11,001 nucleotides of DNA from Planctomycetota bacterium (GTDB lineage: Bacteria > Planctomycetota > Phycisphaerae > Phycisphaerales > UBA1924), in contig JAEYNG010000253.1 in NCBI GenBank assembly GCA_023412695.1, positions 1 to 11,001 of the forward strand, written 5' to 3'. A model generated the notes under the pieces. It did not search any database, was not told where the DNA came from, and worked only from the letters and a program-made list of their open reading frames with translations. Both the position numbers and the translations under genes were made by a program. This document shows, piece by piece, positions 1 to 6,274 of the stretch (position 1 is the stretch's first letter; every line of letters starts with the position of its first letter).

Positions 1-234
1 CCCCTGCACCACACGCATCGGATCAAACTCCACCTTCGTGGCGTGCGCCATCTCCTCAATGATCTCCATCGCCCCGACGATAAACGCCGCCGCGCCAAGC
101 GCCACGAGCATGTGCGTCCGCAGCCCCGCCGCGCGGCCTTTCCGCTCGCGGTCCCACCCGACCACGGCGCCCAGCGCCGCAGCCGCCCCGAGCCTCGCCG
201 CGATCTCCGGCCATGTGTCCGGTGAGTCGATCAT
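1..234 (-). CDS. MgtC/SapB-family membrane protein, N-terminal part (cut by window edge)
   Basis: The 78 visible residues begin MIDSPDTWPE and carry the block GWDRERKGRAAGLRTHML at residues 27-43, followed by VALGAAAFIVGAM. This matches the conserved N-terminal membrane region of the MgtC/SapB family, where an arginine-rich loop precedes a GLRTHxLV helix. Family members are inner-membrane proteins; MgtC itself is linked to growth in low magnesium and to modulation of F-type ATPase, but many relatives have no assigned role. The start is the ATG at 234, because an in-frame TAG lies four codons upstream; no clear Shine-Dalgarno is present. The C-terminal part, including any ACT-like cytoplasmic domain, lies outside the window. 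The gene follows metK on the same strand, but the strong terminator at 311-340 separates them. The family call is good; the physiological role is unknown. Confidence 0.82.
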   Translation of the reverse strand, partial: MIDSPDTWPEIAARLGAAAALGAVVGWDRERKGRAAGLRTHMLVALGAAAFIVGAMEIIEEMAHATKVEFDPMRVVQG

Positions 235-310
235 GACCAGAGTCTAACCGCGCCCGCTGATGCGGCGAGGAAAGCGGATGTTCACATGACGCCTTCAACA
301 CCGTCCCTGC

Positions 311-340
311 AAAAAACGGAGGCACGTCTCCGTGCCTCCG
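311..340 (-). terminator. Intrinsic terminator downstream of metK
   Basis: Read on the minus strand, a perfect 10-bp stem (CGGAGGCACG paired with CGTGCCTCCG, 331-340 with 317-326) closes a 4-base GAGA loop and is followed directly by six T residues (311-316). This is a textbook rho-independent terminator. It lies about 40 bases past the metK stop and should separate metK from the MgtC-family gene. Confidence 0.9.
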
Positions 341-380
341 CGTCAATCTCCGTTTCCTCTTGGACTGCCTTGGTCTTCCC

Positions 381-1589
381 TCATACCCCGCGCTTCAGCG
401 CGTCCGCCTTGTCCGTCTTCTCCCACGTGAAGAACTCGATCTTCGTCCCGCGGTCCTCGCGCTTCACGCGGTCGCGGTACTGACCCGAGTAGCTCTTCCG
501 GCCGAAGTGCCCGTGCCGCGCCGTCGGCGAGTAGATCGGCTTGCGGAGCTGCAGCGTTTCGATGATGCCCCGAGGTGTCAGCGGGAACACGCTCCGGATC
601 GCGGCCGAGATCTTGGCCGGATCGGCCTTCTCCGTCCCGAAGCAATCGACGTACACGCTCGTCGGCTCCGCCACGCCGATCGCGTAGCTCAGCTGGATCT
701 CGCACCGGTCCGCAAGGCCCGCCGCGACAACGTTCTTTGCGATGTAGCGTGCCATGTACGCCGCCGACCGGTCAACCTTCGTCGGGTCCTTGCCGCTGAA
801 CGCCCCGCCGCCGTGCCGGCCCATGCCGCCGTACGTATCGACGATGATCTTCCGCCCCGTCAGCCCCGTGTCGCCGTGTGGGCCGCCGATCTCGAACCGG
901 CCCGTCGGGTTCACGTGGATCTTGATCCCCGGGTTCCACAGCTCGCCGAGCACGGGCTTGAGCACGTGCTGCACGATCTCGCTCTTGAGCTGCTCCTGCT
1001 TCTCGTTCCACACGGGATCGTGCTGCGTCGAGAGCACCAGCGTGTCGACCCGTACCGGCTTGCCCCCCCCATTCCCGTCATACTCGACCGTCACTTGGCT
1101 CTTGGCGTCCGGACGCAGACCGGGGATCTTCCCCTCGCGGCGGACAATCGCCTGCTGCTCGATCAGCCGGTGCGCCAGCTCGATCGGCAGCGGCATCAGG
1201 TCCGGCGTCTCGTTGCAGGCATACCCGAACATCATCCCCTGGTCGCCCGCGCCCTCCCGGTCAACGCCCTGCGCGATGTCCGGCGATTGCTTGTTCAGCG
1301 CGACCAGCACACCGGCCGAATCCGCGTCGAACCGCATGTCCCCGCTGGTGTACCCGATCTCGCGGATCGTCTCTCGCACCAGCTCCGGGATGTTCACGTA
1401 CGTGTTCGTGGTCACCTCGCCGGCCACCACCACCAGCCCCGTGCAGCACAGCGTCTCGCACGCCACGCGGGAATACGGGTCGTCCGCCAGCATCGCATCC
1501 AGGATCGCGTCCGAGATCTGGTCAGACACCTTGTCGGGGTGCCCTATCGAAACCGACTCGGACGTAAACAGGCGGGTCATCGCGGCCAT
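381..1589 (-). CDS. metK: S-adenosylmethionine synthetase (methionine adenosyltransferase)
   Basis: Makes S-adenosylmethionine from methionine and ATP in the cytosol, supplying methyl groups to the cell. The 402-residue product has the family's usual length. The ATP-binding GHPDK is at residues 16-20, signature 1 (GAGDQGMMFGYA) at 113-124, and signature 2 (GGGAFSGKD...KVDRS) at 260-275; the C-terminal domain is complete. The ATG at 1589 is preferred because a GGAG (1598-1601) lies 8 bases upstream and the protein then begins MAAMTRLFTSES, as in homologues. An internal ATG at 1580 is the alternative. The frame stays open upstream to 1769, but that stretch overlaps the end of the next gene and looks non-coding. 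A terminator follows the gene, and its leader contains alternative hairpins (1620-1658). Confidence 0.97.
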   Translation of the reverse strand: MAAMTRLFTSESVSIGHPDKVSDQISDAILDAMLADDPYSRVACETLCCTGLVVVAGEVTTNTYVNIPELVRETIREIGYTSGDMRFDADSAGVLVALNKQSPDIAQGVDREGAGDQGMMFGYACNETPDLMPLPIELAHRLIEQQAIVRREGKIPGLRPDAKSQVTVEYDGNGGGKPVRVDTLVLSTQHDPVWNEKQEQLKSEIVQHVLKPVLGELWNPGIKIHVNPTGRFEIGGPHGDTGLTGRKIIVDTYGGMGRHGGGAFSGKDPTKVDRSAAYMARYIAKNVVAAGLADRCEIQLSYAIGVAEPTSVYVDCFGTEKADPAKISAAIRSVFPLTPRGIIETLQLRKPIYSPTARHGHFGRKSYSGQYRDRVKREDRGTKIEFFTWEKTDKADALKRGV

Positions 1590-1619
1590 TGACAGTGCTC
1601 CATGACTGATTGATGCGTT

Positions 1620-1658
1620 CATCCGGATGGACGGATGGACCGTCCGCCCGGTGGACGG
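1620..1658 (-). promoter_or_regulatory. metK leader with mutually exclusive hairpins
   Basis: In the transcript sense the leader holds CCGTCC (1658-1653), GGACGG (1645-1640) and a second CCGTCC (1634-1629). The middle segment can pair with either flank: a 6-bp stem with a 7-base loop, or a 6-bp stem with a 5-base loop. The palindrome CATCCGGATG follows at 1629-1620. A perfect 8-bp tandem repeat (GGATGGAC twice on the plus strand, 1625-1640) underlies part of this. The element ends about 20 bases before the metK Shine-Dalgarno. It does not match a SAM riboswitch class that can be recognised by eye. A regulatory role is inference. Confidence 0.4.
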
Positions 1659-1693
1659 CAAGTGTAGCGGGCAACCTGCTTCGGGTCGGCCGG

Positions 1694-2152
1694 TCAGAGC
1701 CACCGGTAGATGAACATCCCGGCCGTCGCATGAACGATCAGAATCCCGAAGAAGTACGCCGCGGCCCAAGCCCGCTGACTGCCGATCGGCAGCCGCGCCC
1801 AGCGGTCGCGACGCCGCGAAAGCACCGCGATCCCGACCGCCAAAGCCAGCGTCGCCAGCCCGAACCCAGCCACTACCAGCGCGAACATTGGGTTCATCGG
1901 TGGCCGGAAGATCTGTTCCGCTACACCCATGAGGAAGAACACGCCGTCAAAGCCCGCAGCGAGTGACAATGAGACAATCGCCACGAGCCACGGACCGATC
2001 GTCACATGCCGCGCAACGACCCCGAGGGCCAGCCCGCTCCCGCACTCCGGGCAGATGGCACGCTCCAGCCCGCGCACCGAGTACCGGCAGTTCGGACACT
2101 CTGCATCTCGCCCCGCAATGAACTCAAGGAGCATCTCGTCGTCGTGGCTCAT
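1694..2152 (-). CDS. Zinc-ribbon membrane protein of unknown function
   Basis: The 152-residue product starts with a short acidic segment and then a four-cysteine ribbon (C19-P-N-C22 and C34-P-E-C37) with the spacer motif RYSVRGL. Three hydrophobic stretches follow, near residues 54-77, 88-111 and 128-148, so the ribbon probably sits in the cytoplasm on a three-helix membrane anchor. The CxxC...GL...CPECG arrangement is common in small planctomycete membrane proteins, but no function is known to me. The ATG at 2152 is chosen because it gives a natural N-terminus and leaves a 56-base divergent gap to purM. Using an in-frame upstream start at 2206 would almost touch the purM start. A second protein with the same ribbon lies at 10518-11001. 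Confidence 0.75.
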   Translation of the reverse strand: MSHDDEMLLEFIAGRDAECPNCRYSVRGLERAICPECGSGLALGVVARHVTIGPWLVAIVSLSLAAGFDGVFFLMGVAEQIFRPPMNPMFALVVAGFGLATLALAVGIAVLSRRRDRWARLPIGSQRAWAAAYFFGILIVHATAGMFIYRWL

Positions 2153-2193
2153 CAGTGAAGCGTATCGGATCGGCGGCTTTTCCGAGGGGCCCC

Positions 2194-2199
2194 TATCCT
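2194..2199 (+). promoter_or_regulatory. Possible -10 element for purM
   Basis: TATCCT lies 9 bases before the purM ATG, directly after the 10-bp palindrome AGGGGCCCCT (2185-2194). If used, transcription would start within a few bases of the ATG, giving an almost leaderless message. That would fit the absence of a Shine-Dalgarno. No convincing -35 hexamer is visible, so the call is weak. Confidence 0.25.
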
Positions 2200-2208
2200 G
2201 CCACACCT

Positions 2209-3363
2209 ATGGCCAAGAACGGGAAAAAAGGTCTGACGTACGCCACCGCGGGTGTTCAACTGGAAGCCAAGGACCGGTTCACCGAGTCCCTGACCTCCAT
2301 CATGCGCCGCACCCACGGCCCGCGCGTCATCCCCAACCCCGGCGGCTTCGCCCGCCTCTTCCGGCTCGACTTCCACTCCCGCCTCTTCGCCAAGAACTAC
2401 AAGGACCCCGTCCTCGTCGCCTGCGCGGACGGCGTCGGCACCAAGCTCAAGCTCGCCGCGGCCATCAACAAGTACGACACCATCGGCATCGATCTTGTCG
2501 CCATGAACGTCAACGACATGATCGTCCAGGGCGCCGAACCCCTCTTCTTCCTCGACTACATCGCCGTCCCCAAGGTCGACGCCGCGATGCTCACCGACAT
2601 CGTCAAAGGCGTCGCCGAGGGCTGCAAGCAGTCCGGCTGCGCCCTCCTCGGCGGCGAGACGGCCGAGATGCCCGACGTCTACACACCGCCCGAGTTCGAC
2701 CTCGCCGGCTTCGCCGTCGGCGTCGTCGAGCTCAACCGCGCGGTCGGGGCCGCCGGCAACGGCGGCAAGCGCGGGGGCGGCGAGCGCGTCGAGAAGGGCG
2801 ACGTCGTCCTCGGCCTCTCCTCCTCCGGCATCCACTCCAACGGTTATTCCCTCGTCCGCAAGATCGTGGACGCCGCGAGGCTCGACCTGAACAAGGTCTA
2901 CCCCGAGCTCGCGCACGCACCCGCCCACGGCAAGCGCCGCAAGCCCGCCGCAAACGGCAGGGCGCTCCCGCTCGGCGAGGTCCTCCTCACCCCGACACGC
3001 ATCTACGTGGATTCGATCGTCAAGCTCCTCCGCGCTTACCGCGTGAAGAAGGTCATCACCGGCATGGCCCACATCACCGGCTCCGGCATGGAGGGCAATC
3101 TCTGCCGCGCCCTCCACAAGAAGGTCGACGCCGTCGTCCACCGCGGCTCGTGGCCCATCCCGCCCGTGTTCACCTTCCTCCAGAAGCACGGCAACGTGGA
3201 CACCGAGGAGATGTACCGCGTCTTCAACATGGGCATCGGCTACTGCGTCATCGTCCGCCCCGCCTTTGCCGACAGCATCAAGGAACGCCTCGAAAGGCTC
3301 GGCGAGTCCGTCCACGTCATCGGCGAGATCGTCAAGGGCAAGGGCGACGTCCGCTGGGGCTGA
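2209..3363 (+). CDS. purM: Phosphoribosylformylglycinamidine cyclo-ligase (AIR synthetase)
   Basis: Catalyses ATP-dependent closure of formylglycinamidine ribonucleotide to aminoimidazole ribonucleotide, the fifth step of de novo purine synthesis, in the cytosol. The 384-residue protein shows DGVGTKL (74-80), DTIGIDLVAMNVNDM (90-104), VQGAEPLFFLDY (106-117), GGETAEMP (148-155), SSGIHSNGYSL (205-215) and MYRVFNMG (335-342), all diagnostic for PurM. It is about 40 residues longer than E. coli PurM, with a Gly-rich insert near 180-192 and a basic insert near 232-252. The usual HLTGGG loop reads HITGSG at 288-293. The ATG at 2209 gives an N-terminus GLTYATAGV that aligns with homologues (E. coli SLSYKDAGV). 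No Shine-Dalgarno is seen. The gene converges on its right neighbour with only 10 bases between stops. Confidence 0.96.
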   Translation: MAKNGKKGLTYATAGVQLEAKDRFTESLTSIMRRTHGPRVIPNPGGFARLFRLDFHSRLFAKNYKDPVLVACADGVGTKLKLAAAINKYDTIGIDLVAMNVNDMIVQGAEPLFFLDYIAVPKVDAAMLTDIVKGVAEGCKQSGCALLGGETAEMPDVYTPPEFDLAGFAVGVVELNRAVGAAGNGGKRGGGERVEKGDVVLGLSSSGIHSNGYSLVRKIVDAARLDLNKVYPELAHAPAHGKRRKPAANGRALPLGEVLLTPTRIYVDSIVKLLRAYRVKKVITGMAHITGSGMEGNLCRALHKKVDAVVHRGSWPIPPVFTFLQKHGNVDTEEMYRVFNMGIGYCVIVRPAFADSIKERLERLGESVHVIGEIVKGKGDVRWG

Positions 3364-3373
3364 GCCGCTCACC

Positions 3374-4153
3374 TCATTCGCCTTCCATCTCGTCTCCGTC
3401 CTCGCCCGCGGCCTCTTCCTCCGCCGCCACCGCGAAGTATGCGTCAATATTCACCAGCGGGCTGTACGCGCCGCCCGGCGATGAGCTCAGTGATCCTGTC
3501 CCGTTCGCCCCGTCCACCAGATCCTTGACCAGCTTCTCCGGGAAGCCCTTCTCCCACAAGTGCTTCAGCCGGCCGCCGTCGAGCGCCGCCCGCACTCGCA
3601 CGGTTTCTTCGAGCGGCACGATATCCCCGACCGGCGATTGCCCGACCGCGCACACCCACAACTGCCCGAACTGCGCATCCGCCGGCAGCTCGTTCCGCGG
3701 CACGTGAACGACCAGCACGTACCGGTCCTCACCCTTTATCGGGATCGAAATCGCCGAGCTCAGCCGCCAGTACTGCCGACTCGCCGGGTCCATGTACCAC
3801 GCGTGCAGCGTGCCGGTCCCCGGCCGCTGCTTCTCCCAGTGCTCCCGGAACGGCGCATCCGCGGCCACCGGCCAAGACACACTGCTCACTGGTACAGACC
3901 CGGTCCCCGCGGGAGGCAAACCGCCCACCCACGCCCCGCCGGTCCCCGGCACTGCAAACGCTCCACCGCCAGTTCCTCCCCCACCCGCGATTGCTTGCTG
4001 GGCCGCCATCGCCATCGCGCTGGTCATGCGGTTCGTCAGCCACCCCACCAGCAGCGTGCCCCCCGCCAATGCAAGCAGGATCACCAACGCGACCACCCAC
4101 CCCATGCTGCCGCGCAGGTACATCTGCCCCTCGATCCGTTTGCCCTCGCTCAT
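3374..4153 (-). CDS. Single-pass membrane protein of unknown function
   Basis: I do not recognise a family. The 259-residue product has a short basic cytoplasmic N-terminus and one hydrophobic helix at about residues 17-39. A Gly/Ala/Pro-rich low-complexity linker follows at roughly 54-90, then a compact domain at about 92-215 containing HAWYMDPASRQYW and GEDRYVLVVHVPRNELP. The extreme C-terminus is strongly acidic (EEEAAGEDGDEMEGE). With one N-terminal anchor, the domain is probably outside the cytoplasm, though orientation is not proven. The ATG at 4153 overlaps the stop of the upstream UvrC-like gene as ATGA, indicating translational coupling. It is the last gene of the cluster running from 6231. 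No terminator is visible before the convergent purM end. Confidence 0.8.
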   Translation of the reverse strand: MSEGKRIEGQMYLRGSMGWVVALVILLALAGGTLLVGWLTNRMTSAMAMAAQQAIAGGGGTGGGAFAVPGTGGAWVGGLPPAGTGSVPVSSVSWPVAADAPFREHWEKQRPGTGTLHAWYMDPASRQYWRLSSAISIPIKGEDRYVLVVHVPRNELPADAQFGQLWVCAVGQSPVGDIVPLEETVRVRAALDGGRLKHLWEKGFPEKLVKDLVDGANGTGSLSSSPGGAYSPLVNIDAYFAVAAEEEAAGEDGDEMEGE

Positions 4154-5442
4154 ACTGCCGCTCCCTCCGGCATCGCCTCGAGCTCATGCACCGGCTCACC
4201 CCCGGCCGAATCCTCCCGGCCCTTCCGCGGCTTCATCGCCGCCGCCGCCGCACGCGCCACCCCGCGCGCCAACTCGTCATCACTCGTTCCGCGCACCGGC
4301 ACGAACCACGCGCTCCGCTTCGTGTCCGCCATCACCCGTTCCCGCGCCAGCAGCCCCAGCACATCCACCTCGCCGCGGCCCATCTCGACGCCGCGCATCG
4401 ACTCGCGCCACGCCCGCGCCTCGCGGCACAACTCCCCCATCTCCGCGCTCGGCTTCGATCCATTCACCTCGACATCCCCCAGCCACCGCACGAATCCGCG
4501 CTCGCAGCACATCAGGCGAGCCCATCCCGCCCTTCCGCCTCGCCACACAACCAGGAATGAGAACTCGTCAAGCCTGCCAACACGCAGCCCCGCAGGTCCC
4601 GCGAGTTTCGCCAGCCGATCCGCCCGTGCCTTGTGCCGCGCTGCGCCCTCGAAGTCCTGCGCCGCCGCGCACGACCGCATCGCCCCCTCCGCTTCCTCGA
4701 CGCACGCCGGCATCCCCTCTCCCGCCGCCGCCTCGACCGCCGCGCGCACCCGCGCGCGGTACGAATCCATCCCCTCGCTCCCGTCGCACGGCGCATCGCA
4801 CCGCCGCATCTCCTTGTACGCGCACGCCTGCGCCCGCGGCGCGAGCACCAGCAGCCGGTGCTCGCGGCACAGGTCAAACGCATCGATCATCCGCTCGATG
4901 AACCGCCCCGCTGCGTCCTTATCAGCGAACGGCCCGACGATCGTCCCCTGCGCGTCCCGCACCATCCCCTTTGGTGTCACCGTCGAGCGCGGCGCGACCG
5001 CTCCCACCGCCAGATCCGTCTTGCTCCATTCCGGGAACGCCGCCTGTGGATCGATCTGCGCCCACCACGACCGCCACCGGTCCGCGACCAGCTTCGCCGC
5101 GTGCGGCATCAGCTCCCGTGCCAGGAGCAGATACACCAAGTCGGACTCAAACGCCGATGCGCACGCCACAGCCCGCACTTCGTGCACGATGCTCCGCACG
5201 TCTGCCCCGGCCCGAACACCCTTCTCTGCCGGCGCAAGCTTCCGCCGCGCCAACGCGCGGCAGTTCCCCGTGGCCGCCATGAACACCGGCCGCTCCCCCC
5301 CGCCGACCATCACGACCACCCCGCGGCACGCCGGCAACGCCAGCGCATCCGCCACCGGGTCCTCGCCGATCACCGCTCGATGTGTATAGAAACCCTCCGC
5401 CCGGTCGCCCGCGTGCACACTCGATGGTCCGCTGCGCGCCAT
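4150..5442 (-). CDS. UvrC-like protein with degenerate GIY-YIG domain and Fe-S cysteine motif
   Basis: The 430-residue product aligns by eye with the N-terminal half of excinuclease subunit UvrC. Residues 38-130 correspond to the GIY-YIG nuclease fold, but the motifs read GVV (41-43) and FMA (54-56), so both signature tyrosines are missing; a Glu in the SAFES context (E99) is retained. GPF (170-172) then leads to cysteines C192, C207, C215 and C219, spaced 15-8-4 against 12-8-4 in E. coli UvrC, where such cysteines bind a 4Fe-4S cluster. A UVR-type helical segment (EEAEGAM...AAQDFEGAARHKAR) spans about 249-273. The RNase H-like endonuclease and helix-hairpin-helix domains of full UvrC (about 600 residues) are absent. 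It may be a non-catalytic DNA-binding or regulatory paralogue. The start at 5442 lies 31 bases after the dehydratase stop; the end overlaps the next gene by ATGA. Confidence 0.8.
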   Translation of the reverse strand: MARSGPSSVHAGDRAEGFYTHRAVIGEDPVADALALPACRGVVVMVGGGERPVFMAATGNCRALARRKLAPAEKGVRAGADVRSIVHEVRAVACASAFESDLVYLLLARELMPHAAKLVADRWRSWWAQIDPQAAFPEWSKTDLAVGAVAPRSTVTPKGMVRDAQGTIVGPFADKDAAGRFIERMIDAFDLCREHRLLVLAPRAQACAYKEMRRCDAPCDGSEGMDSYRARVRAAVEAAAGEGMPACVEEAEGAMRSCAAAQDFEGAARHKARADRLAKLAGPAGLRVGRLDEFSFLVVWRGGRAGWARLMCCERGFVRWLGDVEVNGSKPSAEMGELCREARAWRESMRGVEMGRGEVDVLGLLARERVMADTKRSAWFVPVRGTSDDELARGVARAAAAAMKPRKGREDSAGGEPVHELEAMPEGAAV

Positions 5443-5473
5443 CGCCGCTCCGCTTGTCCGCGGCCGCCGCGGC

Positions 5474-6049
5474 TCACCCCGCCTTTGAGTCGCCGATCGC
5501 CATCCCGGAGATCCGCGCCTCGAACGTGAGCTTGGAGTTGGTCACGCCCTGCACGTCACACACAAACCCGCGGCGTGACCACTTCACTTCTTGGCACAGC
5601 AGGTACAGCTCGTCCCCCGGCACGACCGAGTTGCGGAACGAGCAGTCCTCGATCCGCGTGAACGCCGCGAGCAGCGGCTTCTCCTGCCGGATGTTGTACA
5701 GGTACGCCGCGAGTTGCGCAGCCGACTCGACCATCAGCACGCCGGGGTACATGGGCCGCCCGGGGAAGTGCCCCGGCACCCAGAACTCGTCCGCCTTGGC
5801 AATCTTCAGCCCGACGCTCTGGCGATAGTCCGGGCTGATCCACACGATATGGTCCAGCAGGGCCATATCGCCCCGGTGCGCGTTGATCTTCGCGATCTCC
5901 TCGCGGCAGCAGAGCCGCCGCGCGAGGTCGACCGGCTCGAGATCGAACAGAAGGCCGCTCGGGCGGGCCGTCGCCGCGGCGACCGCGCTCCCGTTCCCGG
6001 CCGCACCAACCTGCCCATCTTCACGCACCTGAGCCGACGCGCCGGTCAT
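5474..6049 (-). CDS. FabZ/FabA-like hotdog-fold dehydratase
   Basis: The 191-residue protein carries the 3-hydroxyacyl-ACP dehydratase signature GHFPGRPMYPGVLMVESAAQ at 93-112, with the expected catalytic His94 and Glu108. It is preceded by RGDMALLDHIVWISPDYRQSVGLKIAKADEFW, as in the FabZ family. Such enzymes remove water from 3-hydroxyacyl-ACP in fatty acid elongation. It is longer than classical FabZ (about 150 residues) because of an Ala/Gly-rich N-terminal extension of about 35 residues and the segment LLFDLEPVDLARRLCCREEIAKI. The ATG at 6049 is chosen because it overlaps the TGA of the histone-like gene (ATGA at 6046-6049). No other fatty acid genes are nearby, so it may be a paralogue acting on a special acyl chain rather than the housekeeping FabZ. 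The substrate is not known. Confidence 0.85.
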   Translation of the reverse strand: MTGASAQVREDGQVGAAGNGSAVAAATARPSGLLFDLEPVDLARRLCCREEIAKINAHRGDMALLDHIVWISPDYRQSVGLKIAKADEFWVPGHFPGRPMYPGVLMVESAAQLAAYLYNIRQEKPLLAAFTRIEDCSFRNSVVPGDELYLLCQEVKWSRRGFVCDVQGVTNSKLTFEARISGMAIGDSKAG

Positions 6050-6231
6050 CCCGAGGCTTCCTCCTTCTTCCGCTGATCCAGGACCGCCTGCCGCACTTCC
6101 TGGGCAGCGTTCTTGATGTCCTGCATCGCCTGACGAACCCGTGTCCCCGCCGCCCGATTGCCGCCCTCGCACTTGGCGATGTCCTCTTCAACCTCGGCGA
6201 CCAGCTTCTTGATCCGGTCGAATGCTTCCAC
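6046..6231 (-). CDS. Small histone H1-like protein (chlamydial Hc1 type)
   Basis: The 61-residue, highly charged helical protein reads MEAFDRIKKLVAEVEEDI, then GGNRAAGTRVRQAMQDIK and NAAQEVRQAVLDQRKK. The core GN(R/K)AAxxRVR and the spacing of the following A...R positions match the N-terminal part of the chlamydial histone H1-like protein Hc1. The lysine/alanine-rich DNA-condensing tail of Hc1 is absent. Short relatives of this kind occur widely in bacteria and are presumed nucleoid-associated. The GTG at 6231 is preferred because GGAGG (6237-6241) lies 5 bases upstream and the conserved helix starts right there. An upstream ATG at 6348 would add 39 residues unlike the family and would overlap the cysteine dioxygenase end. 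It is the first gene of the cluster and is coupled to the dehydratase by ATGA. DNA binding is inferred from the family. Confidence 0.78.
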   Translation of the reverse strand: MEAFDRIKKLVAEVEEDIAKCEGGNRAAGTRVRQAMQDIKNAAQEVRQAVLDQRKKEEASG

Positions 6232-6236
6232 GTGGA

Positions 6237-6241
6237 CCTCC
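6237..6241 (-). promoter_or_regulatory. Shine-Dalgarno that fixes the GTG start of the histone-like gene
   Basis: GGAGG on the minus strand, 5 bases before the GTG at 6231. It is the strongest ribosome binding site near this gene and argues against the upstream ATG at 6348. Confidence 0.75.
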
Positions 6242-6274
6242 AAGGTGTTCAAATGACCAGTTTCAGACCACTGG

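Noticed and set aside
1590..1693. SAM or SAM/SAH riboswitch before metK
   Set aside because: The leader has a GGAGCA near the start codon and hairpins, but I cannot fit the conserved cores of SAM-I, SAM-II or SAM/SAH classes. Only the alternative hairpins are reported.
1690..1706. Hairpin over the stop codon of the zinc-ribbon gene
   Set aside because: A 5-bp stem (CCGGT/ACCGG) without a T tract is weak and could be chance.
3364..3373. Bidirectional terminator between purM and the convergent membrane-protein gene
   Set aside because: The gap is only 10 bases, with no stem and no T or A run.
2152..3447. 431-codon open frame on the minus strand opposite purM
   Set aside because: Its Asp/Val/Glu/Ala-rich translation is the antisense of a GC-rich gene; purM has full family motifs on the other strand.
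1929..3707. 592-codon open frame on the plus strand overlapping purM
   Set aside because: It reads purM in another frame; the translation is dominated by Arg/Pro/His, as expected from a GC-rich shadow, and shows no domain.
3560..5389. 609-codon open frame on the plus strand
   Set aside because: It lies opposite the membrane-protein and UvrC-like genes, which have recognisable features and ATGA coupling; its translation is Arg/Ser/Pro/Ala-rich noise.
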